This document shows positions 21,478-32,255 of a stretch of 64,000 nucleotides of DNA, piece by piece; position 1 is the stretch's first letter, and every line of letters starts with the position of its first letter. The position numbers were made by a program, and so were the translations under genes. A model generated the notes under the pieces. It made no database searches and was not told where the DNA came from. It saw nothing but the letters and a program-made list of their open reading frames with translations. The DNA comes from Semisulcospira habei (lineage: Eukaryota > Mollusca > Gastropoda > Semisulcospiridae), in the NCBI GenBank assembly GCA_036245525.1, contig BTPG01000005.1, forward strand, positions 179,183,198-179,247,197. Direction: 5' to 3'.

Positions 21478-21975
21478 ATCATCGAGACTTTGCTGAAGGC
21501 CGTTTTCAACTACACTCATGTCTTTGTTAGCTGTGTGGATTGAGGTATCATCGGCGAACATATCACACTGTGTTGCTTTGTAGGTTAGACTTAGAGGTAG
21601 GTCATTGATGTCAATACAAAATAAAAGAGGACCTAAGATTGACCCCTGCGGAACTCCGAGTTTAACATCTTTTGTAGAAGAGTAGGCTCCATTAGCAATT
21701 ACTTTCTGTTTCCTGTTTTCGAGGTATGACGTAAACAACAAAACTGCCATATCGTTTCGAAGATAATGCTTAAGTTTGGAAAACAATATTGTATGGTTCA
21801 CTATGTCGAAAGCCTTTTTAAAGTCAAGATAAATTACACCTGTCAGCTGCGAATTATTCATATTTGCCAGCCATGTGTCTGTTACTCTGCTCAGAGCCGT
21901 ATGGCATGAGTGCCGAGGGCGAAATCCTGACTGAGATGAATGGAGCAACTTTCGTGATTCTAAGTAGTCAGACAC
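21463..21975 (-). pseudogene. LF1 reverse transcriptase palm (nested copy)
   Basis: One open frame holds QSGFRPRHSCHTALSRV, YLDFKKAFDIVNHTILF, GVPQGSILGPLLFCIDINDL and the catalytic MFADDTSIHTA, i.e. RT blocks 2-5 intact over 170 codons. This is the best preserved LF1 RT in the window. Confidence 0.9.
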
Positions 21976-22192
21976 TCACAGGTGTTTATCTATATGCTTT
22001 TCGAGGGGCTTAGATAATACTGACAGCAGAGAAATGGGTCTATAGTTGTTAGGTCAGTACGATCTTTTGATTTTGGCAGTGGAACGACTTTTACGACTTT
22101 AAGGTCTGTAGCAAATAAATTTTTTTTTGAATACATAAGTTGAAAATATAAGTAATGGTCTCTATGATGTATGGTATGGACAACTTTAATAT

Positions 22193-23055
22193 TTATGGGC
22201 TGACATCATCATGGCCGGAGGACTTCTTATTAGCTAGGTCACTAATTAGTTTGCCAACTTCGTGCACAGCAAGTGTGGGGATATTAAATGTTGGTGTGCC
22301 AGTTGTTTTTCTGTTGCGGAAATTAACTAAATAATCGGGGCATATGTCAGCCTCTGTATCACGACTAGGAGTAGTTATCAAATCCGCAACAGACAGAAAA
22401 TGTTCGTTGAATGTGTCGGCGGAGAATTACTAGGGATGGTTGTTGACCTACTGCTATTGCCTTAGGTGATCGAATTCAGTACCCGCCACACTGCTGACAC
22501 ATCTTTGTTGTCCTTGACAGTGTTGCGGATAAAGTCCCTCCTCGCGGCGCGCACCATCAACCTCACACGGTTTCGCTGCTTTTTAAATTCATCAAAGTTC
22601 CTTTCTCTTTTTAGGTCATTTCGCACCGACATGGCAATCATTATTTTTTTTTTTTTTTTGTCAACCAGAGGAAATATCTCACTCTTTACTCTTTTTGTTC
22701 TAATCGGCGCATGTCTGTCTAATACTCCAAGGAATAAACTGTACCAAGTGGACAGCGCAATATTTGAATCATCTGTGAGAAGGACCTCGTCAAAAGGAGT
22801 GTTACTGAGATCATGTAGAACGCATTATGATTGAAATGCTTAAACGACCTGTAGGTTGTTGTAGTATGATTATGTTTCTTTAATTTGGAGAGTTTTATAG
22901 ACCAGCAACAAATCACAGTGGTCACTAACACTAAGACCTGAAACACTAGCATCGGTCACCGCCTGCGGTTTGTTTGTATAGACGTGGTCAATGAGAGTGG
23001 AGCTCGTGGCGGTAATTCTGGTGGGGGATTTAACTAGATGTAATAGCCAGCAGCG
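22193..23055 (-). pseudogene. LF1 endonuclease end and linker (nested copy)
   Basis: Minus strand: LLHLVKSPTRITATSSTLID, AVTDASVSGLSVSDHCDLLL (SDH motif), then linker sequence with GVLDRHAPIRTKRVKSE-like remnants and the RT upstream block LANKKSSGHDDVSP. It is cut at 23055 by the RTE-like LINE; the upstream endonuclease part resumes at 26322. Confidence 0.75.
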
Positions 23056-23260
23056 CCTCTTGGGGCAGGCGGGAGCACTGGTCTTCACATGACACTCAAC
23101 TCTCACAGCTGGCTCCAGGTCCTTTACCTAGCCACACCCCGGTAACCGCTTCTGCTAGCGGGCGAAACGTTGTGAGGGGCTGACGCGTCTCTCAGTCAGT
23201 TGAAATACTTGGAGAGGAGACGGGCGCCGCCAAGTTCGCCTAAGCCCATTAAAAGGACTG

Positions 23261-24130
23261 ATGGACAAGCAACAGAATAAGAATAACATGCCGGATCGGT
23301 CGGGGCCCGGATCACCAACGACCGCGCACCCCATTGGAGGTCTCCAGGGTGGGGGCGACAAGTGTGTTACTGGAACCAAACCCACCATCAAGCTGCCCAC
23401 GCAAGGAATAATTATCGGAACTTGGAACGTTCGCACACTCTACCAGTGCGGCAAAGTGAAGGAACTCACCCACGAGTTAAAGCGCTATCGCTGGGACATT
23501 GTAGGACTTGCAGAAGTTCGATGGACAGGCTTCGGAGAAACAACAACAGATGAAGGCCATAAAATCTGGTTCAGCGGAAAAGAAACCAAGCACGAACATG
23601 GCGTAGCTTTTATCGTAAGGAAAGAGGTGGCTGGAACTGTCATCAGCTGCACCCCCGTGTCAAGCAGACTAATCTCCATCCGCATCTCCGCCCGACCGTA
23701 CAACATCACTATCATACGCTCCAACAGCAGATCATGATGATGAAGAATTAGAAGAATTTTACGAACAACTGGACAACATCATCAAGAAAACACCTAAGAA
23801 AGACATTCTGACTGTCCTCGGTGACTGGAATGCAAAGATCGGCCCTGACGCTTACCAACAATGGGCAGGAACAGCTGGCAAGTTTGGCCTTGGAGAAACA
23901 AACGACAGAGGCCTGCGACTTTTAGAGTTCGCACAGAGTCACCGTCTCACCGTTGCTAATACCCTCCATCCACACAAGAAGTCAAGAACAGTGACATGGC
24001 AATCGCCAGGAGGCCTGGTCCATAACCAGATTGACTTCATCTTGCTGCCTCGACGATTCAAAGCCAGCGTTAACAAAGCACAAACGAGGTCCTTTCCTGG
24101 CGCTGATATTGGCAGCGACCACAACCTCGT
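23261..24130 (+). pseudogene. LF2 endonuclease domain
   Basis: Blocks in order: IIGTWNVRTLYQCGKV (catalytic Asn), DIVGLAEVRWTGFG (catalytic Glu), VSSRLISIRISARPYNITI, then after a frameshift near 23725 LTVLGDWNAKIGPDAY (Asp/Asn), HNQIDFILLPRRFK and GADIGSDHNLVLTSLKLKL (SDH). All AP-endonuclease LINE hallmarks are present; only the frameshift breaks it. Confidence 0.85.
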
Positions 24131-25600
24131 CCTTACTAGCCTCAAGTTGAAGCTGGCATTGAAACGAGACAGCAAGAGCCCTCGCATCCGATTCGACCTC
24201 GAGAAGCTAAAAGACCCGGAAGTAGAAGAGGTCTTCCAAGCACAGGTGGGAGGCAGATTTGCAGCCTTGGCTACTTTGGACTGCGACGTAGACACCCTTG
24301 CTGGAAACATAAAAGAGGTGTTACTTTCTACAGCAGAAGAAGTGCTGGGGAAGCAGAGGAAGCGCAAACAGCCCTGGGTCACCGATGACATCCTCGATCT
24401 CTGTGATGAGAGGAGAGCCTGGAAGAAAAAGAGAGGCCAAGACCTCACATCAGCAAACAAGTACAGACTTGTCAACAAGAAGATCAGGAAGAGGATGAAA
24501 GAAGCCAAAGAAAATTGGATTGAAGACCAGTGTTGTAGCGTGGAAGAGGGCATGGCAAACGGCAACAGCAAGAAGGCTTATGAAAAGCTAAGGACCCTCA
24601 CCAAGACTCAACAGCGAACAGCCACAGTCATCGAAGACAGCAGCGGCCAACTCCTTACGGAAACCACTGCTGTACTAAACAGATGGACTGAGTACTGCCG
24701 AGACTTGTATAACTACAAGGCTGAGCCAGACACCAGCATCCTCCAAAACAACCAGGTTGGGGCCAGGAAGGCTGAAGACCTGCCAGTGTTAGCTGAAGAG
24801 GTGGAAGCAGCCGTACGCGGCCTGAAGGGAGGAAAGTCTCCAGGTGTAGACAACGTACCTGCTGAACTGCTGAAACATGGAGGAGAAGTAACAACGAAGA
24901 TCCTCACTACACTCTGTCAAAAGATCTGGGAGCAAAAGAAATGGCCAGTAGAATGGACACAGTCTCTAGTGATCCCGCTCCCCGAGAAAGGAAACCTGAA
25001 ACAGTGCCAGAACTACAGAACTATCAGTCTGATAAGTCACCCTAGCAAAGTAATGCTTAGAATCATTCTCAACCGCCTCAAAACTTTCGCCGAGGAACTG
25101 CTGGCAGAAGAACAGGCTGGCTTCAGAGTTGGAAGAAGCACTGTAGAGCAGATTTTCAACTGCCGCGTCCTGATCAAGAAACATCTGCAGCATCAGCGCG
25201 AACTCTACCACAACTTCATTGGTTTCAGGAAAGCATTTGATCGCGTCTGGCACGACGGACTCTAGCAAGTCATGAGATCGTTCAACATAGAGGAGGGACT
25301 GATCCAAATGATAGAAGCGCTTTACAAGAACGCCTGCAGCGCGGTTCTACTTAACAATCAGTCAGGCGAGTTCTTCAGGACGACGATCGGTGTCCGTCAA
25401 GGATGCCTGCTCTCTCCTGTCCTTTTCAACATAGTCATGGAGAAGATCATGCAGGAAACCGTCCACGACCACCATACTTCAATCTCTATTGGTGGCAGAT
25501 CGGTGCAATCTTCGATTCGCAGACGACATTGACCTCATGGCAGGCAGCAATAGTGAGCTTCAAAACCTGACAGACAAACTTTCAAAGTAGCGCAGGGTCT
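23991..25600 (+). pseudogene. LF2 reverse transcriptase domain
   Basis: A 424-codon open frame (23991-25265) carries LKGGKSPGVDNVPAELLKHG, SLVIPLPEKGNLKQCQNYRT, EEQAGFRVGRSTVEQIFNCR and FRKAFDRVWHDG, then a TAG at 25263-25265 where the family has Trp. The frame resumes with VRQGCLLSPVLFNIVMEKIM and, after a frameshift near 25505, FADDIDLMAGS. The usual catalytic FADD is therefore present but out of frame. Confidence 0.9.
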
Positions 25601-25606
25601 TATGGC

Positions 25607-26316
25607 ATGGAGATCAGTACGGATAAAAGCAAAGTGATGATCAACACCACAAGCGACAGCAGCAGCAACATCCACATGAACGGCCAGAAGCTAGAAGAGG
25701 TCAATAGCTTCAAGTACTTGGGAGCTACCCTGTCCAAAGACAGTAGTTGCATAGCAGAGATCCGTATCAGGATAGGTACAGCAACATCCGCAATGGCCAG
25801 GCTGGACAGGATATGGCGAAGTAACTCCATCAGCTTCACCATCAAGTACAGGCTTTACAAGTCCCTCGTAGTGTCTATTCTACTCACGGCTGTGAGACTT
25901 GGACACTGCTTGCAGACTCAGAAAAGAAAATCCAGGCCTTTGAGAACAAGTGCCTGAGGAAGTTGCTCCACATCTCGTACCGCGAGCACAAGACCAACGA
26001 ATATGTACGGAGCATCGTCACTTCCCTGGTGGGCCCACATGAACCCTTTCTGGCAACCGTGAAACGGCGCAAGCTTGCTTGGTTTGGCCACGTGACCCGA
26101 CACAACACCTTGTCCAAGACTATCCTCCAAGGCACTCTCGAAGGAAGTCGTCGGCGAGGTCGTCAGAGAAAGAGTTGTGTCGCAAACATAAAAGAATGGA
26201 CCGAACTCGAGATGCCAGACTTGCTTGCCACCGCCCAAAATAGAACTCAGTGGAGAGCACTGTCTGTTGCTGCTGCCTTTCAGTCCCCCCAACGCCCAGT
26301 TCGGGCAAGGGACTGA
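25607..26316 (+). pseudogene. LF2 C-terminal region
   Basis: NSFKYLGATLSKDSSCIAEI and RLDRIWRSNSISFTIKYRLY, then a frameshift near 25885, then KRRKLAWFGHVTRHNTLSKT and GSRRRGRQRKS, ending QRPVRARD. The GRRRGRQRK..DNI.EWT block is also encoded by the fragment at 61663-61857. Confidence 0.85.
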
Positions 26317-26321
26317 TGATG

Positions 26322-26521
26322 ATGAATAGGCCAAATAAAGAAGATGTAGTTTCCCATGCGGGATGGGGTTTAATCATGTCTGTATTAAAGTCACCTAGAA
26401 GAATGACGTCATTTTGCCTTTTACTGACAAACTTTGTCTAGGTTAGTAGTAAACGTGTCATACCACTCGAAGATAGACACAGGATTACTGTAAAGAAACC
26501 CGACAATTGACGGTGAGCAGT
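26322..26521 (-). pseudogene. LF1 endonuclease middle piece
   Basis: Minus strand: DMIKPHPAWETTSSLFGL adjoins the LF2 insertion, and upstream frames resemble VGFLYRNPxS...EWYD of the 14 kb copy. It is bounded by LF2 on one side and the solo LTR on the other. Confidence 0.75.
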
Positions 26522-27351
26522 TGCTACGTTTGTGGTTGTGTTATTCTGTGAGAGCATGTGTGTATTAATCGTGGGAAGGATCCGATATTTGGATACGAAT
26601 CACGTACCTTTTTAGTAGCATTCATTCTCGTTCACACGGAGAGCGGAATTGACTTTGTTATGATTCGCTAAGATTAGTCCGGAAGTTTCTAGCAATGTCG
26701 CACGGATAGTCGCGGTCGATTTTTGTGATGCGTGGTTTCGCTGCGAATAGACCAGAACGTTCGAGCGAAGTCGCGCTCTGTCGAGTGACCTCACATATGA
26801 CGTCAAAGTGCCGGCAACATTTTGCAACACTGTATAAAAGGCGCTTAAAATAATAGTAGAACCTGGCAGCTCATTCTAGTAAATTCTCTTTTATTAATAT
26901 TAATAAGTTTTGGTTACGTTTTCTTTTCTGATTGGTTGTGTTGTGCGAATTTGCTGGATTATTCTGGAATTCTATTTTATAATACTATAAAAGACCATGC
27001 TAGGAAGCGTGTGTGTACATTGTCAGTGGCAGAGATATGCAGTGTATCGTAGGTACATTGTCAGTGGCGGAGTTATGCAGTGTAACAGCAGTGTACATTG
27101 TATGAGAGACGCAGTGTGTCAAAAGTGTTGATGCATTGTAGAGCAGACAGTGTATCAGTGTTGGTGCATTTGTGGATGCATTGTGTGGAGATCGCATCGC
27201 TGCAATAAAATATTGTTGGAACTGTTACTCCAGTGTGGTCTACATCCTTAAGCCGCGTGTGACGGGTTGCAGCTGAGTGAAGTTTCTTTACAAGAACCCT
27301 ACGTGCGTGCGTCTGGTGTGATATGCTACGACTGCGACAACCACGTAACAG
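26522..27351 (+). mobile_element. Solo LTR
   Basis: About 830 bp starting TGCTACGTTTGTGG and ending CAACCACGTAACA, with TG..CA ends and GCAGT on both sides (26517-26521, 27352-27356). It has a TATA box TATAAAAGG at 26831 and a polyadenylation signal AATAAA at about 27205, in the right order for U3-R-U5. No internal gag-pol is present, so it is a recombination product of an LTR retrotransposon. A second copy is at 46974-47696. Confidence 0.85.
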
Positions 27352-27684
27352 GCAGTAAGGGCTCTTGACCTCAATCCACACACACTCTACTTCAGCCGTT
27401 TCTAAGTCTTTACGCCTACGGACTACGTATTCAATAGCGGAGTGGTGAACGTATACAGCAATGCCTGTTTGACCATGACAGGAGGAATCTGTTCTCATGA
27501 TACTTAGGAATTTAGTGGCATCATCACTGATATTTGAATTTAGGCGCGACTTGGTAAGACCGAAAACGTCAAACCGCGTCGGACTGTTAAGGAACGCTGA
27601 CAGGTCAGATATCTTATAAAAAAGATGAAAAACGTTGAGGTGACCCACTCGTAATGTATGTTCTTTTTGTTTGCCTCTAGCCAT
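27352..27684 (-). pseudogene. LF1 endonuclease N-terminus (nested copy)
   Basis: Minus strand starts MARGKQKEHTLRVGHLNVFH, then LSAFLNSPTRFDVFGLTKSR and GQTGIAVYVHHS, ending VECVWIEVKSP at the LTR junction. The usual catalytic Glu (TES) is replaced by Lys (TKS), a further sign of decay. Confidence 0.8.
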
Positions 27685-27817
27685 GAGTATTTCGCTAACA
27701 GCTGTATTTTGTATTATTGAAAGAGATAGTAGATGACAGTTGTATGGTTACTTGTCAATCAAGGACACCCAGCGAGAGCGATATCTTTGTACAAAAAAAA
27801 AACATATCCCAACAAGT

Positions 27818-28190
27818 CTTCACCCCTTGACTGACTGCCGAGAATAAGTGAACACGATCCAACTGCAAGAGCCATAGATCCTCATGCGCCCCCGCAATTG
27901 CGGGGGCTCATGAGGATCTATGTCTTTTGTTCACATCACTTTGAAGCCATGTTCCTGGGACAGCTGGGGCCCTTTGGCCGGCGTTGAATTAACGATTGCA
28001 GAAATGAACACTACCCAACTGCAAAAGGCATTGATCCTCATGAGCCCCCGCAGTTGCGGGGGCTCATGAAGATCTATATCTCTTGCTGAAGCCACTTTGA
28101 ATCCATGTTCTTGGGGCAGCTGGGGCTCTATGAGGTTGAAATAACGAAGATTGCAGAAACACAATCTGCGTCCATTGACAGTGAGGGATA
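27818..28190. mobile_element. Palindromic element, family C dimer
   Basis: It starts CACCCCTTGACTGACTGCCG (TTAA mutated) and ends near TGACAGTGAGGGATA. Two hairpins lie inside: ATCCTCATGCGCCCCCGC (27877) and ATCCTCATGAGCCCCCGC (28033), each with its complement. Its left flank (CCCAGCGAGAGCGATATC) also flanks the family C half-copy at 63009-63090. Confidence 0.75.
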
Positions 28191-28712
28191 TGTGGTAACA
28201 TTCAGGAGACAGCGTGTGGTAATGTCATAAATCTCTTCCATGTAAGCCTTTTACATGTTTATTTCTAGTGCAAATAAAACATGTTACAACTCGATTTGCT
28301 TGTCTTTCTAATATAGCACATCTGCTGCTACGCTGTCTATTAGATCAGGCACGATGACATGAGGGTAGCCGCCGATTATCTTGGCGCCTAGAAGGACGAC
28401 AGGCTAATCAGACGTTCCCCCGCAGTTTGCGCAAGTCACCCTAGAGACGGGTCATTCGGGGTTGTCTTGTACTATAAGCTCCAAGGCTGGCTTTGATTGA
28501 TGAAATTCGCCGCTACAACGTAGCCGTTATTTGAGAAAAAGTAAATATGCCCCATTTTGTGAAAAGCAAGATTTTCATTGTTATGCAATGGAAATATAGC
28601 TTTCCTAAAAAAAATGGACATACTGGCTTTTGCGAAATAACGGCACAAAGGGTAATCAATGTTGCCTTGCTTCGGCTAAGACTTTTTTTAACACGTCATT
28701 AATGTCACACAT
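28191..28712. other. No gene; eroded palindrome remnants
   Basis: TTATCTTGGCGCC and GGCTAATCAGACG near 28378-28415 look like worn family A arms. Nothing else recognised. Confidence 0.5.
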
Positions 28713-28926
28713 TTAACTCGTTCAGCCCGACGGCCGTATTTCCTAAATTGTGGAGGCGTCATCTAATGACTACGCACCAATTGCAGGAGATGGATCGACC
28801 ATGATAATTCAAGGGCATTGCCAGATTAGCTTGGCGCCGACAGGCACCAAGCTAATCCGGCACTACCCTTGAATTATCATGGTCGATCCATCTCCTGCTG
28901 TAGTGCGTCAGGGCTGGATGGGTTAA
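28713..28926. mobile_element. Palindromic TTAA element, family A
   Basis: TTAACTCGTTCAGCCCGACG ... GGGCTGGATGGGTTAA, 214 bp. The stem runs GCAGGAGATGGATCGACC to CTTGGCGCC, loop GACA. A representative intact copy. Confidence 0.9.
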
Positions 28927-29000
28927 GAAGGCACATGTAGAAGAGATTTTCTACTGCCTCCATGGTGAAAGGAAAACAGGAGCAGACAATGATCTTTTAT

Positions 29001-29202
29001 TTAACCCCGTCACTGCCTAGAAAAGCGCATGCGGTATAGCTGCAAGAGGTATAGATCCTCATGAGCCCCAGCGACTGCGGGGGCTCATGAGGATCTACGC
29101 CTCTTGCTGAGACCACTTTGTTTCGATGTTCTTTGGACAGTTGCGTCTTTTGGTCGTTCAGTGAACACATATTTCAGAAACAGAAGGGAGGGAAGGGGTT
29201 AA
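29001..29202. mobile_element. Palindromic TTAA element, family C
   Basis: TTAACCCCGTCACTGCC ... GGGAGGGAAGGGGTTAA, 202 bp. Hairpin ATCCTCATGAGCCCC(A)GC / GCGGGGGCTCATGAGGAT, flanked by GCAAGAGG and CCTCTTGC. Confidence 0.9.
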
Positions 29203-29405
29203 CGACACTCAGACTTGATCAGTCAGTCCCTGTGTGTGCAGGGTTACTGTACGACCTACTAAGAACATTTATAAAGAAGAACTTTAAATTTAACCTTTTG
29301 TTGCGTGTAGCAGGCACATGCTTTAGATTCTGTCACACGGGTTGTCTCCCTCGATTACCTACAGCTGATCAGCGATATAGTGTGACCAGTCTGTAGGAGG
29401 TGCAC

Positions 29406-29408
<3 letters not shown>

Positions 29409-29455
<47 letters not shown>

Positions 29456-29500
29456 TGTGTGCTTGCGGCGTGTGTGTGTGTGTGTGTGTGTGTGTGTACA
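29409..29500. repeat. (GT)n microsatellite
   Basis: Two GT blocks separated by TTGCGGC-like interruptions. Confidence 0.95.
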
Positions 29501-29902
29501 CGTGTCTCTGTGTGCATGTGGCCGGTGTGTGCACGCACGCACGCTTTCGTATGAATTAAGTCAGCCTCCCTCTTATGGTCTGACGTTCGTAGTGTAAATA
29601 CAGGAGAGAAGACAAGGTCCGATAAAAGATTAATCCGTGTTTTAGTCGGCGCGGCACGTTGTGAATGCAAAACTGAGACAAACAATCTTTGAAAGGGTAT
29701 TTACCGAAGGTTATTCAATACCGATGAAATTTAGCAGTAGAAGAATTATACCTAGTACGAGTTGCTAATACGAGAAATGTTTAAAATCTCTGTCACTGCC
29801 CTTCCCTTTGCTCCCCCCCCCCTCCCCCCCCCCACACACACACCTTACTTTCTGGCCCGACGCAAACAAACTGATCCGAAACACGCTCAACCAGAGCCCG
29901 GT

Positions 29903-29934
29903 AACACACACACACACACACACACATACACACA

Positions 29935-29993
<59 letters not shown>

Positions 29994-30045
29994 GCGCGCG
30001 CGCACACACACACACACACACTCTCACACACACAAACACACAAAC

Positions 30046-30131
<86 letters not shown>
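29903..30131. repeat. (CA)n microsatellite
   Basis: About 229 bp with CGCGCG and CAAACA interruptions. It is flanked by a duplicated segment: CTTACTTTCTGGCC ... ACCAGAGCCCGGTAAC before (29844) and after (30134). Confidence 0.95.
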
Positions 30132-30135
<4 letters not shown>

Positions 30136-30294
30136 CTTACTTTCTGGCCTGACGCTGAGCAAACAAACTGATGCGAAAAGTGCACGACCAGAGCCCGGTA
30201 ACAATTGTCAAAGAAAGAAACAAACAAACCGTACGGTAAGAACTTGCCATAAACAAATAAACCTCTTAGTTTTACTGCTAAAAAAACTGGTCGC

Positions 30295-30386
30295 TTAACC
30301 CTTTGGCCGTCGGTAGTGTGTTTGGTCGAGGTGATTCCTGAAGGAATCACCTCGACCAAACACACTACCGAAACCCAAGGGGTTAA
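30295..30386. mobile_element. Palindromic TTAA element, family D
   Basis: TTAACCCTTTGGCCGTCGG ... ACCCAAGGGGTTAA, 92 bp. The hairpin is GGTAGTGTGTTTGGTCGAGG onwards, perfectly paired for about 34 bp with loop TGAA. Confidence 0.9.
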
Positions 30387-30455
30387 CCCGCTTGTGCATG
30401 CAGCCACCGATACTGTTTATTTCAGTACAGGTGGCTGCACGCGCAAGAGGGTTAA
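30383..30455. mobile_element. Palindromic TTAA element, type K
   Basis: TTAACCCGCTTGTGCATGC ... GCACGCGCAAGAGGGTTAA, 73 bp. Arms GCAGCCACC/GGTGGCTGC pair. It shares its left TTAA with the family D element before it. Confidence 0.85.
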
Positions 30456-30468
30456 TTCTTGCTCCTTC

Positions 30469-30682
30469 TTAACTCCTTCTACCCCAGGACCGAAATCCCC
30501 AAATGTTGCCGCTGTCCTCTGAAGACTGCTTTGCAGTGCAGGACACAGATCGACCATGATAGTTTAAGGGTGATGCCAGAATAGCTTGGCGCCCATAGGC
30601 GCCAAGCTATTCTGGCATCACCCTTGAACTATCATGGTCGATCCATATCGTTCTGTGGTGTGTCTGGGGTAGAATGAGTTAA
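30469..30682. mobile_element. Palindromic TTAA element, family B
   Basis: TTAACTCCTTCTACCCCAGG ... CTGGGGTAGAATGAGTTAA, 214 bp. Hairpin GGGTGATGCCAGAATAG/CTATTCTGGCATCACCC, loop CATA. The outer ends CTACCCCAG/CTGGGGTAG also match. Confidence 0.9.
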
Positions 30683-31120
30683 GCTAGCCATCATAGTCGA
30701 TCAAACAACAGTTTTGAACACTGCTGAAAAGTCACTGAAACAAGATCTGAATGCTGAGATTATGTTTGAAGACTATAAGAATATTATATGAATCTATGAA
30801 GGTTAAGTGATACTCAGATCATAATTTCTATAAAGATTAGAAACTGGAGAACGTGTTTGCAGGACGGAGTAGGACAGGTACCGATCGAACACACTCATTA
30901 GATGCTCGAGCCGACATCGGCCTGAATTGGGCACACACACATAGCTGTGGACGGACCAATTCAGTCTCACGTCGGCCCGAGGATTTTACTTAATGGGGCA
31001 GCCAGTCCTAACACGGACTTATCCAAAGCAAGTAAGCTAATGATGCACAATGCTGAAGCAACCATCGTCTACGTGATGTCCTCAGGGCAGGTCATGAGTA
31101 CACGACACAATCAACGCTAT
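30683..31120. other. No gene; imperfect hairpin
   Basis: Arms CCTGAATTGG (30921) and CCAATTCAG (30957) with GCCGACATCGG/CGTCGGCCCGAGG around them form a loose hairpin. Otherwise nothing recognised. Confidence 0.5.
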
Positions 31121-31846
31121 TTAACCCCTTGACTGCTACTGACGATACCGCCCGGCGGACAGGACGTGTAACTACGACATAATAATAATAATAATTACGG
31201 AATTTATAATGCGCTTATCTTATGATAATTATAACTCTAAGCACGCACTCACAACTCGCGCACACATGCGCACGCTTTTGACAATGGCTCACGTACCATA
31301 AATACATTACGACAGTCAGCTTGGGGTGGGGAGTGTGGTGATGTTATAGTGCTAGAACTGTTGAAATAGGTGAGTTTTGAGGGCGGACTGGAAGGATGAG
31401 AGAGTGTGTTTATGACGGAGAGAGAGAGTGGGAGTGTGATCCAGGTGGATGGACCGTAGACGGAGAAGGAGCGGGGGCCGAAAGTGCTGAGTTTGGTGCG
31501 GGGATGTGGAGGCGGAGAGGGTCGGAGGCGGAGCGGAGGGAGCGGGAAGGAGTGTAGGGGTGAAGTAAGTAGGAGAGATAGGCAGGAGCGCAGTTGTTAA
31601 GGGATTTGTAGCAGAGAGACAGAATCTTGTATTGGATGCGTTGGGGGATAGGGAGCCAATGAAGGAGTTTGAGCAGGGGAGTGATGTGGTCGGATTTCTT
31701 CTTTCTGAGGACGAGGTGGGCAGCATTGTTCTGGACGCGCTGGAGAGTGAAAGTGGTGGAGTGAGGGAGTAACTACGTCATGATCTATCTACGTAACTAC
31801 GCGTCTTTCCCGCCGGGCGGTATCGTCAGTAGCAGTCAAAGGGTTA
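31121..31846. mobile_element. Palindromic TTAA element, type L, split by a LINE
   Basis: The left end TTAACCCCTTGACTGCTACT continues GACGATACCGCCCGGCGG. The right end is its inverse, CCGCCGGGCGGTATCGTC then AGTAGCAGTCAAAGGGTTA. The arms are about 40 bp. A LINE 3' end (31181-31768) with its own target duplication lies between them. Confidence 0.85.
31181..31768 (-). mobile_element. LF6 LINE 3' end with 13-bp target duplication
   Basis: Minus-oriented, 588 bp, flanked by GTAACTACGACAT (31168-31180) and GTAACTACGTCAT (31769-31781). The C-terminal frame reads SLRHKHTLSSFQSALKTHLF, a tail motif common in CR1/L2-like LINEs. The 3' UTR ends AAGCGCATTATAAATTCC with an (ATT)n tail. The same 3' end is at 61346-61632. 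Confidence 0.85.
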
Positions 31847-32085
31847 CACTTTTGACAGAGAGGCCGAAGATAGGTTTTTAGAGCAGCTTAAGCGTTCCTG
31901 TTGTTTTCCGGGAGGAGATAACAGTTTGATTTATGTCAACTAGACCAGTTACTTCCCTTACCCGTCGGATACTTTTTCTTGTGTCTCCCGGATACAGGCC
32001 CGTTTTAAGTGGCTATTACCGTGCCGGGTTACGAGATCCGATGTTCCACCCCAGACGAAAATATAACAACAAAAAACACGAAACC

Positions 32086-32253
32086 AACCAGCAAACCAGG
32101 CAGCATGCCAGCCAGGCAAGAAAGCAACCACAACGATCCCCAACCAGCAAACCAGGCAGCATGCCAGCCAGGCAAGAAAGCAACCACAACGATCCCCAAC
32201 CAGCAAACCAGGCAGCATGCCAGCCAGGCAAGAAAGCAACTACAACGATCCCC
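32086..32253. repeat. 56-bp tandem repeat x3
   Basis: The unit starts AACCAGCAAACCAGGCAGCA at 32086, 32142 and 32198, with almost no differences. Confidence 0.95.
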
Positions 32254-32255
32254 CA

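Larger units (their letters stand above)
23056..26321 (+). mobile_element. LF2 RTE-like LINE inserted in LF1
   Basis: A + strand LINE of about 3.27 kb with endonuclease, RT and C-terminal region. It ends GGCAAGGGACTGATGATGAT with a (GAT)n tail. The host reading frame is interrupted between TTATTTGGCC and CATCTAG, and AATAG is present on both sides, so the target duplication is about 5 bp. It is probably full length. One in-frame stop and a few frameshifts inactivate it. Assignment to the RTE clade is from overall motif likeness only. Confidence 0.85.
20127..27717 (-). mobile_element. LF1 LINE with three nested insertions
   Basis: This minus-oriented LF1 element has its 3' end near 20127 (AATAAAGATTCATTGATTC tail) and its 5' end near 27717. 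It is bounded by 7-bp direct repeats TGAAAGA (20120-20126, 27718-27724). Inside are a short (ATT)n retroposon (21202-21477), an RTE-like LINE (23056-26321) and a solo LTR (26522-27351). Without these it would be about 3.2 kb, the usual size of the family. An inverted relative near 63.1-63.2 kb lacks the insertion. Confidence 0.85.

Noticed and set aside
32086..32253. CRISPR-like array
   Set aside because: Directly abutting 56-bp tandem units without spacers in a eukaryotic sequence.
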